Below are positions 1 to 6,240 of a DNA stretch of 35,216 nucleotides, piece by piece. The notes under the pieces are model-generated. The model was not told the origin of the DNA. It was given only the letters and a program-made list of their open reading frames with translations, and did no database searches. The stretch spans positions 1-35,216 of the forward strand of contig PQXD01000001.1 of the NCBI GenBank assembly GCA_003194485.1, given 5' to 3'. The translations under genes were made by a program, and so were the position numbers. Each line of letters starts with the position of its first letter. The first letter of the stretch is position 1. The DNA is from Deltaproteobacteria bacterium (GTDB lineage Bacteria; Desulfobacterota; Dissulfuribacteria; Dissulfuribacterales; UBA3076).

Positions 1-101
1 GGCTCTTTACCACAGCAGCTTGAGGCGGTTTGAAGCCTGCTCCTGCAAGCCGGCTTCGAGGGGCCAAACCCTCATCTTCTGTGCAGTTGCGCACATCTCA
101 A

Positions 102-920
102 CTATATCGAGTGTGCTCGTGGCGCACGGTCATCCGCATACCTTACCAATGTCCCCTTTATCCCTGACAAGGCAAACATCTTGTCAAAGGAGTGCAGGTA
201 AATATTGGCAAGAAGAGGTGATATCACTCCTCCCCGGGGTGTCCCTGTGCCATCTGGTGCGTGAAAGGTTCCTTGGTCCAGAACTCCGGCCTTGAGCCAG
301 TCCCGTATTAATCTCAGTACTCGGGGATCGCTTATGCGGCGCTCAACCAGGTTCATCAGTAGGTCGTGCCGTATGTTGTCGAAATATCCCTTGATGTCCG
401 CATCTATTACCTCCCTGCAGCCCTCAAAGGTTATCTCTCGACGTATCTTGTCTATGGCGTCGTGGCAATCCTTACCTGGACGAAACCCATAGGAACAGGG
501 TAAAAAGTTCGTCTCAAATATAGGCTCGATCACCAGCTTGGTCGCCATCTGGACTACTCGATCCTTTAGTACCGGAATACCGAGGGGCCGTTTCTCAGGT
601 TTCCCAGGCTTGTCTATCCAACAACGGAGTACTGGCTGAGGGCGGTAGGTACGTCTGTGTAATTCCTCCTGTATCTCTTTGAGAAACTCCATCTCCCCTA
701 CCACCTCTTTCACATAGTCAATACTCACGTCGTCCACGCCTGGAGCACCCTTGTTGGACCTTACCCGCTTCCAGGCCATCCAAAGTACGTCTGAACGGTA
801 TATCTTGTCGTACAACGCTCCGAATCTTCTATCCAGCGACTGTTTCGCTGCATGGGACAGTCTGGCCTGCAACTCAGGCACTTTATTACGCACGTTCATA
901 GCTCCTTCTGGAGCACTCAT
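102..920 (-). pseudogene. ltrA: Truncated group II intron reverse transcriptase/maturase
   Basis: This encodes the N-terminal 272 residues of a group II intron-encoded protein, which copies intron RNA into DNA and helps it fold and splice. RT subdomains 0-5 are visible: SNKGAPGVD (about 55-63), [14 protein letters not shown] (111-124), [14 protein letters not shown] (143-156), the first catalytic Asp in DADIKGYFD (173-181), [18 protein letters not shown] (226-243) and the catalytic YADD (261-264). The frame then runs into an unrelated RAPRAHSI tail and a stop, so the thumb, maturase X and any endonuclease domain (normally another 150-300 residues) are absent. No other frame downstream of YADD resumes an RT sequence. 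An inner ATG at 899 is an equally good start. Minus-strand position behind a structured leader fits the usual intron layout. Family call is firm; the protein cannot be active as encoded here. Confidence 0.85.
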
Positions 921-1439
921 GCTCCCTTATTACAAGACAGACACGATCGAAGTGTGGCCTTACGCTCAGACAAGGTTATGCTGTCCTTTCTTCATCACTT
1001 CAGGGCCACTCCGACTTCCCTACGTCCATTACAGTGCCTTACGGAGCTTATCCCGCTTGTGCGCTGCTTACTGCAGGTCGGAGTCCTGCAGAGACGCTGG
1101 GATCTCAGGTCCTACCTCCGTAATCTCGCACCGCATGCCACTGGCCTTACCCCGGGTCCCCCGCAGGTGCTCTCACCCTTTACTTCCCTGCGGACAATGG
1201 CCTTCTCCATAAACGTAGAAGATCGGCGTATAGCCTGTTGTAAACAGGTTTATCCCGCACCCGGACTCTCCCAGCTATATCCGTCCGGGGTGAGCTTACG
1301 GGGCTGCACCATTCGCTTTATGCTGCGACCTGCGGCTTTGGCCGGCATCCCTGACTGGGTAAAACCAATGCCTCTAATACAATGGCAAAGGCCGTCTCGA
1401 CACCGTGTCGGGGCAAGTTCAGCCCGTGCGTTACCGCAC
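921..1439 (-). ncRNA. Probable 5' RNA domains of the group II intron
   Basis: About 520 bp upstream of the RT start has no convincing ORF and is rich in short GC-paired segments, as expected for intron domain I-III RNA preceding the ORF in domain IV. On the minus strand a GTGCG motif at about 1439, followed by the hairpin GTGCGGTAACGCAC, resembles the conserved GUGYG 5' splice end. The boundary is a guess from this motif; I could not fold the RNA or see domains V and VI, which would lie beyond the RT and outside the window. Confidence 0.45.
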
Positions 1440-1647
1440 GAACCCGCCCCCAGCCTACATATCCAAAAGGGCAACTGATATGATAACCTCCTTTCAGGTT
1501 ATTAGATTACGAGCTCGAGACCTCGTACACGACTGAGATAACCTGCCCGCCGCTGAATCTACCGATTAACTTCTTGGCGGCTACCAGCTTGAATCCACCA
1601 CAAAAATCGCCGACGAGTTGCGGGTCAGGTTAATTGATTTGATATGC
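1440..1647. other. Short non-coding stretch with two hairpins
   Basis: Between the putative intron end and the DUF4145 remnant I see no gene. Two inverted repeats stand out: ATAACCT/AGGTTAT (1483-1502) and TACGAG/CTCGTA (1508-1527). They could be part of the intron insertion site or a decayed terminator. Nothing else is recognised. Confidence 0.3.
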
Positions 1648-1896
1648 TTATTTTTTCATTTCGTTTTCATATGACTCGGCCAATAATTGATTTTCAATGG
1701 CATTGATCGTTAAACGAAGAAGTGCCTTCAAGTCAGAAATGTCTTTATTTTCCCATTTACGGTAGTAATGCGTTTCATCATTACCGAGCCAAGTTGCTCG
1801 CTCTGCAACTGATTTGGTCATTGGGTCTTTTATGTAATTGTTAATACATGTCGATAGAAAGCTTTTTGTTGTATGTCCAATTAAATTAAAAACCAC
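1648..1896 (-). pseudogene. C-terminal fragment of a DUF4145 (HEPN-like) protein
   Basis: The 82-residue frame carries WLGNDETHYYRKWENKDISD (about 36-55) followed by LKALLRLTINAIENQLLAE. From memory this matches the C-terminal end of DUF4145-type proteins, which have a WLGN-(D/E)-xTHYxRKWE motif followed by an amphipathic helix; the domain often occurs in mobile and defence-linked proteins. Normal family members carry 100 or more extra residues ahead of this. The frame is open only back to about 1896, where the IS21-type repeat begins, and the apparent first codon is a GTG inside that repeat with no ribosome binding site. I read it as a gene whose 5' part was removed by the insertion. No function can be assigned to the remnant. 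Confidence 0.55.
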
Positions 1897-2018
1897 CGCC
1901 TGAAATTGCCTGAATATTCCACCGGTGAACTACCGGAAAAGGTGGGGGAAACAGAAAATGCTCCCTCTTTGTCAGCGGCCACCTGAAATTACCTCTAATC
2001 TGACCATCTGAAATTGTC
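1894..2018. repeat. Three direct repeats typical of an IS21-type left end
   Basis: CTGAAATT occurs three times, at about 1900, 1983 and 2008, each preceded by a CACCGC, CACC or CCAT block. Multiple internal repeats near the ends are a known property of IS21-family elements, where they bind the transposase. The repeats sit directly upstream of the small gene at 2144, which I associate with IS21-like elements. No istA or istB follows, so this is an orphan end. Confidence 0.5.
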
Positions 2019-2143
2019 TATTTTCTTCCTCCTTTTTCTTCCCAAAAAATAAAAAATCATTTCTTCTCTCTTCTTCTGTTCTTCCATTTTCTTCCATCAT
2101 TTCTTCTTGTAAGTCGATCATCCTCGTGTGGAGGTCATGATCG

Positions 2144-2590
2144 ATGGCACAAAGATTCCGAAAGCGTAAATGCCGGAACTGTGGTGATTTTTTCATACCA
2201 GACCCACGCAACATCCGGAAACAGAAATACTGCGGAAAACCAGAATGCCGGAAAGCAAGTAAGGCCACTGCTCAGGCCCGTTGGTTGACCAAAAAAGAGA
2301 ACAAAAATTACTTTCGCGGCCCGGAAAATGTCTGCCGTGTCCAAGAATGGCGTAAACACAATCCTGGGTACTGGCGGCGCAAGGGTAATGCGTTACAAGA
2401 TCACTCAAACGAGAAAACCCTGGGAAAACAGTATGTTGTGAAGCAATTAACGAAAGATGCGTTACAAGATCTCTTAATGACGCAACATACTGTTTTAGTG
2501 GGTTTAATCGCTCATTTAACCGGGACTGCGTTACAAGATGACATAGCCAACACCACCCGCCGCCGTTTAAGGGCTTTGAATTACAGATAA
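2144..2590 (+). CDS. Cys-rich IS21-associated accessory protein
   Basis: A 148-residue basic protein. The N-terminus has a compact zinc-finger-like set, CRNCGDFF (10-17) and KYCGKPECRKASKA (about 29-42), followed by RWLTKKENKNYFRGPENV and VQEWRKHNPGYWRR. From memory, proteins with this KYC-x3-ECRKASKA...YFRGPENV...VQEWR...GYWRR layout sit between the left end and istA of IS21-like elements in deltaproteobacteria; their role is unknown, with DNA binding the obvious guess. Oddly, the C-terminal half contains the tetrapeptide ALQD three times, each from the same GCGTTACAAGAT word, at about 2391, 2459 and 2528. Start ATG at 2144 has a weak GGAGG-like stretch about 10 nt upstream. The transposase genes are missing, so this is probably a relic that kept its frame. 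Confidence 0.55.
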   Translation: MAQRFRKRKCRNCGDFFIPDPRNIRKQKYCGKPECRKASKATAQARWLTKKENKNYFRGPENVCRVQEWRKHNPGYWRRKGNALQDHSNEKTLGKQYVVKQLTKDALQDLLMTQHTVLVGLIAHLTGTALQDDIANTTRRRLRALNYR

Positions 2591-2685
2591 AATAATAAGA
2601 AATTTCAATGTAACCAAAAAGAAAGTGCGGCAAAGAAAAGGCGGTCGGGTGCAGTGATTTGATACTCATTTATCGGTCGCTGTCC

Positions 2686-3051
2686 CTATTTATTCCCAAA
2701 TCCTCGTCTTACCCATGGGATAGCGAAAAGCAGGCCATAAATAAAAAGCCATCCGCCAAAAACCATGGAGAGAACGGATAAGATCTTAATTCTCGGTTCA
2801 AACGAAACAGAGAAGTAAGGATTCCTGCGCAAGATCCTTGACACGGTCTTCGCAGGCAACATTTCTTTGCATTCGGTTTCAAAATAACTGACGAAATATA
2901 AATCCTTGAACTGCTGGTCTTCTGGGAACGGATTAGCGAGAGACTACCTAGCATAGCGAAACTCTTGTACGGTGAAAAGCAGAACTCCTATCGCCCAAAA
3001 AACTGAGAGAATGATACCTAAACGCTGCCAACCACTCAACGACAATTTCAT
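2686..3051 (-). pseudogene. Small membrane protein in a cassette, with in-frame TAG
   Basis: Reading from ATG 3051, the frame gives 35 codons (MKLSLSGWQR start, one membrane helix at about 11-28), then a TAG at 2946-2944, then 85 more codons in the same frame with a second membrane helix near the C-terminus (LSVLSMVFGGWLFIYGLLFA) before a final TAG at 2686. Both halves look like one protein of about 121 residues: helix, polar middle with a Cys, helix, basic tail. The start is set by GGAGG ending 7 nt upstream. The ORF begins 21 nt after an attC-like site, as integron cassette genes do. The family resembles small two-helix membrane proteins common in cassettes; function unknown. The TAG is most simply a nonsense mutation, since TAG also ends this frame and several neighbouring genes. 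Confidence 0.55.
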
Positions 3052-3071
3052 TATCATACCTCCTACCGTCC

Positions 3072-3128
3072 ACCTAACGAAATAAGAGTTTTTGCGGCGC
3101 GAAGCCGACGCCAAAACTCATGTTGAAC
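3072..3128 (-). other. Candidate integron attC recombination site
   Basis: On the minus strand a 57-bp segment starts with GTTCAAC (fits the R'' core RYYYAAC) and ends with GTTAGGT (fits the R' core GTTRRRY). Between them lies an imperfect palindrome: GAGTTTT pairs with AAAACTC, then GGCG and CGGC blocks, around a TTC loop, with unpaired bases on one side. This is the architecture of an attC site near the smallest known size. The gene at 2686-3051 begins 21 nt past R' with its own ribosome binding site, the expected cassette spacing. The R'' box is shared with the inverted end of the neighbouring IS91-type element. No integron integrase gene is in the window. Confidence 0.55.
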
Positions 3129-3136
3129 TGAACCGC
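3120..3136. repeat. Left inverted end of the IS91-type element
   Basis: ATGTTGAACTGAACCGC. It matches the inverted copy at 5485-5501 with one mismatch. The GTTGAAC inside it is also the R'' box of the attC-like site. Confidence 0.55.
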
Positions 3137-3403
3137 CATGGTCGGGGTCATCTTGGAATTTTCTCGACGCCGTTCGGCCGCTTGCAGTATTCTATGACGG
3201 TATTTGGCAGGGAGTCAAGAAGGTAATGCCTGGTTTCCGGCGCAATATAGACTGGTTCTTCGCAGGCACCGGCTGGATTTTTTGTTGGAGCAGCTGAAGT
3301 TGAGGGATATATCCGGTATGTGGACGCACGTGGAGGATGCCGCAGAGACTGCGGCTATCTTGTTCATATAGTGCGCGGGAGCACGGCTTGACGACTGTGG
3401 AAT

Positions 3404-4497
3404 TCATGGAGGAGCCCTCCGTTTTGGGGAGAGAATCGATACCAGGACCATGTAGCCAGTGTGGCAGCAAGGGCACCGAAGGCGGGCGATGCGGGTTGTG
3501 GCCTTGGCTGTCTCGGCTATCTCCTCATTCTCGGTGTCGCTTTCGACAGATGGCTTCAGCTCTTCCTGTAATCGTTTGAGCTTCTCTGGGTGGAGCAGGC
3601 CGAAATGGCGGACCTTGTGGAAGCCCTTGGGAAGGACGTGCTGAAGGAAGCGACGCATGAACTCAGCAGCGGGAAGAGTCATGGTCCGCCATCTGTGCTC
3701 CTTGGAGTCTTTGTAGCAGAAGGTCACGTCGCCATTTTGGAAGGAGAGGATACGGTTGTTCGTGATTGCGATACGGTGGACGTAGCGGGCAAGATACGTA
3801 AGGACCTTGTCAGCGCCTTGTGCGGCAGGTTTGCTATAGACAACCCAATCGGTCTTCCAGACGGACTCCGGGAAGGTGATATCAGGGAGGGCCTTTCTTG
3901 CCAGGGACATGAACTTGCCCGGAAGATCCTTGACAGCGCGGCCACGGGGACAAGATAGTTCCTCCCTGCAGGGAACCTGCTTTGTCCGTCCTTCGAAAGA
4001 CCAATGCCTGGCACGAGACAGTGGATATGCGGATGCCAGATCATGGCCCTTGTCCATGTGTGGAGAACGCAGAGCAGCCCGATCTGTCCACCAACGTATT
4101 TTTCGTCAGCAGCAAGTTTCATGAGTGATCGGGCCGCAGCCAGAAATAAGACATTAAAGAGGATTCTTTGGTGTGAACGGACGATATGGCCTAGTTCTTT
4201 CGGGAGGGTGAACACCACGTGGAAGTAGGTGACAGGAAGAAGATCTCTCCGTCGTCTGCTGAGCCATCTGTCAGTATCGGTTCTATGACATTTTGGACAG
4301 CTTCGGTTTCTACAGGAATGATAGGAATAACGAAGATGGGCGCAGTGGCTGCACTGGGCAAGGTGTCCGCCCAGGGCCTCTGTCCGGCACTCAGTAATAC
4401 TGCAAAGTGCATGCCGATGGCTGGGAAGAACCCTGCCGCCGAAGCGCTCCAGATACTCGACCCCGTGACGCCTGAAGACGTCCGCCAATTCGGCCAT
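3404..4497 (-). pseudogene. tnpA: IS91-family transposase, frameshifted
   Basis: Two overlapping frames together give one transposase of about 365 residues. The first (from ATG 4497) has a zinc-binding segment CSHCAHLRYSYHSCRNRSCPKC (about 48-69, four CxxC-type cysteine positions), then YFHVVFTLPKEL and the HUH-like WHPHIHCLVPG (about 154-164). It reads through NYLVPVAALSRIFR and then loses frame. The second frame resumes with GKFMSLARKALP and carries the YLARYVHRIAITNNRI block that holds the catalytic Tyr region. Joining them needs one extra G in the GGG run at 3918-3920 (minus strand), so a single-base deletion explains the break. The family nicks and transfers single-stranded DNA. The start lies 13 bp after the recombinase stop with an AGGG just upstream. 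Confidence 0.8.
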
Positions 4498-4510
4498 CGC
4501 CCTGAAGTGA

Positions 4511-5353
4511 CTATAGGTCGGCTACCAGACTGCTTAATGCGGCGTTCAGTCTATCGAAGCTCTTCTCGGTAAGATGGGTATAGATGGTTGTGGTCCTTAG
4601 ATACTTGTGGCCTAAAAGGTCCTTGATAATCCTGAGATCTACACCGTCCTCCAGAAGGTGCGTAGCAAAAGAGTGACGCAAGCTATGTACGGAGGCCTTC
4701 TTTGGGATATTGCTTTGGGTAAGCGCGGCCTTGAAGGTCTTTTGAAGCGTACTTTTTGAGATGTGACCAAGCCCCGTGCCGGCTGAGAAGATATAGGGCT
4801 TAGGGCCTTTGGTTACCCAATAGGAACGTAGCAGCTCAAGGGTCCTTTGGGGCAGAGGAACGTAGCGGTCTTTACCCCCCTTTCCATTCTCTACCCGAAC
4901 TAACCTTCTTTCTCCGTCAATATCGGAAACCTTTAGGCAAACAGCCTCACCAAGACGCAGCCCGCATGAATAGATCAAGGTCAAAGCCGTGCGAGAAACA
5001 GGCTTCCTGACCAGGCCCAATATCTGCCGCACTTCCTGTCTCGAAAGCACCACCGGCAACTTCTGTCTTTTCTTTGAACGAATTACATCAAGAACCGGCC
5101 ACTGCCGTCTGAGCGTGGTTTGATAGAAAAACTTGATCCCATAGAGATACACCCGTAGCGTACTGCATGCAGCTTTCTTCTCATTGACGAGATACAGAAA
5201 GAACTCCCGGAGTTCTTCCTTGCTAATCTGGTCGGAAGACCGATCAAAATGCCTTGCAAGACCTCTCACCGCTGCCGCATAACAGTGCTGCGTCTTCTCC
5301 GAGAAACCGTGCAACTGCATGTCTTCGATCATCCGGCGTCTGAGCTGAGTCAT
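4511..5353 (-). CDS. Tyrosine recombinase of the IS91-type element
   Basis: A 280-residue site-specific recombinase. The N-terminal SAM-like DNA-binding domain covers about 1-90, and the catalytic domain carries the full set: R133 in SCGLRLGEAVCL, K159/K161 in GKGGKD, H223 and R226 in HSLRHSFATHLLE, H249 in LLGH, and nucleophile Y258 in TTIYTHL. It lacks the extra block between GKGGKDR and HSLRHS that marks integron integrases, so it is not IntI. Short XerC/D-like enzymes of this type are known to accompany IS91-like transposases, where they may resolve or circularise transfer products. The start is fixed by GGAGG 5 nt upstream of ATG 5353. A strong terminator on the same strand just upstream shields it from outside transcription. 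Confidence 0.85.
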   Translation of the reverse strand: MTQLRRRMIEDMQLHGFSEKTQHCYAAAVRGLARHFDRSSDQISKEELREFFLYLVNEKKAACSTLRVYLYGIKFFYQTTLRRQWPVLDVIRSKKRQKLPVVLSRQEVRQILGLVRKPVSRTALTLIYSCGLRLGEAVCLKVSDIDGERRLVRVENGKGGKDRYVPLPQRTLELLRSYWVTKGPKPYIFSAGTGLGHISKSTLQKTFKAALTQSNIPKKASVHSLRHSFATHLLEDGVDLRIIKDLLGHKYLRTTTIYTHLTEKSFDRLNAALSSLVADL

Positions 5354-5440
5354 GACATCCTCCTTTCTCGTTAAGGGTTACGATCTATCTATCGATCATA
5401 ACAAAGGAGAACTCATGTCCCGGCCTCTTGATACGCCAGA

Positions 5441-5467
5441 TGAAAAAGGCAGCCTGAGTGGCTGCCT
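5441..5467 (-). terminator. Rho-independent terminator upstream of the recombinase
   Basis: A perfect 8-bp stem, AGGCAGCC/GGCTGCCT (5447-5467), with a 5-nt loop is followed on the minus strand by a T run (5443-5447). Minus-strand transcription entering from outside would stop here, about 90 bp before the recombinase start. Insulating terminators inside element ends are a common way to limit read-in expression. Confidence 0.65.
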
Positions 5468-5476
5468 CAATAGGCT

Positions 5477-5501
5477 ACCGCGAAGCGGTTTAGTTCAACA
5501 T
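5477..5501. repeat. Right inverted end of the IS91-type element, with hairpin
   Basis: GCGGTTTAGTTCAACAT at 5485-5501 is the inverted partner of 3120-3136. It overlaps a perfect hairpin, ACCGC-GAA-GCGGT, at 5477-5489. Subterminal hairpins are typical of ends recognised by HUH transposases. Confidence 0.5.
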
Positions 5502-6051
5502 TATATATTAAGCAGACTCTACTTTTTTAAGAATACCGCAAATCACAAAATCCATACACGGATTCAATGAAAAAATCAAGAAAACGGTCTTTTTTGATTA
5601 ATATTAGGCCGATACGGCCGATAAAGTCAGAGAGGGCATATGCTTTTTGAAGGCGTGCTTTTTATAAATGAAGCCCGGAAGTCTGCTTTTTCATGCTTAT
5701 TTGGGTATTATGCAGAGTCTGTATAATTATGGGGATTTGTTATTTTGAGGGGTACAGTGGAACATTTCAGAAGAGCTTGGTGTGAGTCCCCAGGCTGTTT
5801 ATGCAGCTTCTGGGGGATCGGACGCAGAAGCCCTGGGCGCCGCCTCCAGTTTTGCATCGTCCAGATGCTCCCGCACAGAGCCGCCCGCGCCCGCTCCAGA
5901 CGCTCCATGATCTCCGGCCAGTAGCCCGTTCTATCCAGGCTGTCCACCAGGGCGGAGGAGTTCCGGGCGCATTTCGTTTTTGTTGATAGACTTAACCTGC
6001 TGCCAAAGCGGCTCGATGAAAGTTGCTGAAACACAGTTTCCATCAGGGGCA
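5502..6051. other. Gene-free spacer between the IS element and lon
   Basis: About 550 bp without a credible gene. 5502-5700 is AT-rich, with a near-palindrome GGCCGATACGGCC at about 5608. From 5760 to 6050 the minus strand has coding-like stretches in shifting frames (for example a segment reading LVDSLDRTGYWPEIMERLER, then VREHLDDAKLEAA in another frame), which suggests a decayed gene I cannot identify. Confidence 0.3.
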
Positions 6052-6137
6052 TTCGCCTTCTGCGGGGATTCGATCGCGGGCAAAATGCACTATCTTTTAG
6101 TATGGCAATGAAGTAACTTTGAAATCCGAAAAAGATG
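6052..6137. repeat. Dispersed ~87-bp repeat, copy 1 (upstream of lon)
   Basis: About 86 bp align with 13108-13195 in the same orientation at roughly 70-75% identity by eye. The shared blocks include ATCGCGGGC, TGCACT, GCAATGA, CTTTGAAA and CCGAAAAAG. The two loci are non-coding and 7 kb apart, so this is a dispersed element rather than a gene duplication. TGCACT and GCAATGA flank a short non-conserved centre. Confidence 0.6.
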
Positions 6138-6240
6138 TCTCCTTCCATAGCTGGGCTGGGTTTTCCTGCTTGAGATGAAGAGATCTTTCTGGTAACAGCA
6201 CTTATTGAGATGTTACCAAAGAAGGAGTAACCAAGTCAAA

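Larger units (their letters stand above)
3120..5501 (-). mobile_element. IS91-type element with tyrosine recombinase partner
   Basis: About 2.4 kb bounded by inverted 17-bp sequences, ATGTTGAACTGAACCGC at 3120-3136 and its near-perfect complement at 5485-5501 (16 of 17). Inside are a tyrosine recombinase and an IS91-type transposase in the same direction, 13 bp apart, so probably co-transcribed. Pairs of a recombinase and an IS91/ISCR-like HUH transposase are known; IS91 relatives move by rolling-circle transfer and prefer tetranucleotide targets such as GAAC, which is present at both edges (GTTGAAC and GTTCAAC). 3137-3403 is non-coding and may carry the replication-origin end. The transposase is frameshifted, so the copy is likely immobile on its own. 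Confidence 0.6.

Noticed and set aside
921-1439. Class C attC-targeting group II intron
   Set aside because: The RT sequence ([28 protein letters not shown]) does not look like class C, and no attC is visible at the intron edge.
2709-2954. 81-codon minus-strand frame overlapping the cassette gene
   Set aside because: It is the other reading frame of the membrane-protein gene and lacks a ribosome binding site; the frame from 3051 gives two clean membrane helices.
3192-3476. 94-codon ORF downstream of the IS91 transposase
   Set aside because: It overlaps the transposase C-terminus in another frame and has no recognisable domain.
4511-5353. Tyrosine recombinase as an integron integrase (IntI)
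   Set aside because: It lacks the additional IntI-specific block and is only 280 residues; it belongs with the IS91-type transposase.
5708-6148. 146-codon minus-strand ORF upstream of lon
   Set aside because: Composition changes along its length, coding-like pieces lie in different frames and it overlaps the dispersed repeat.
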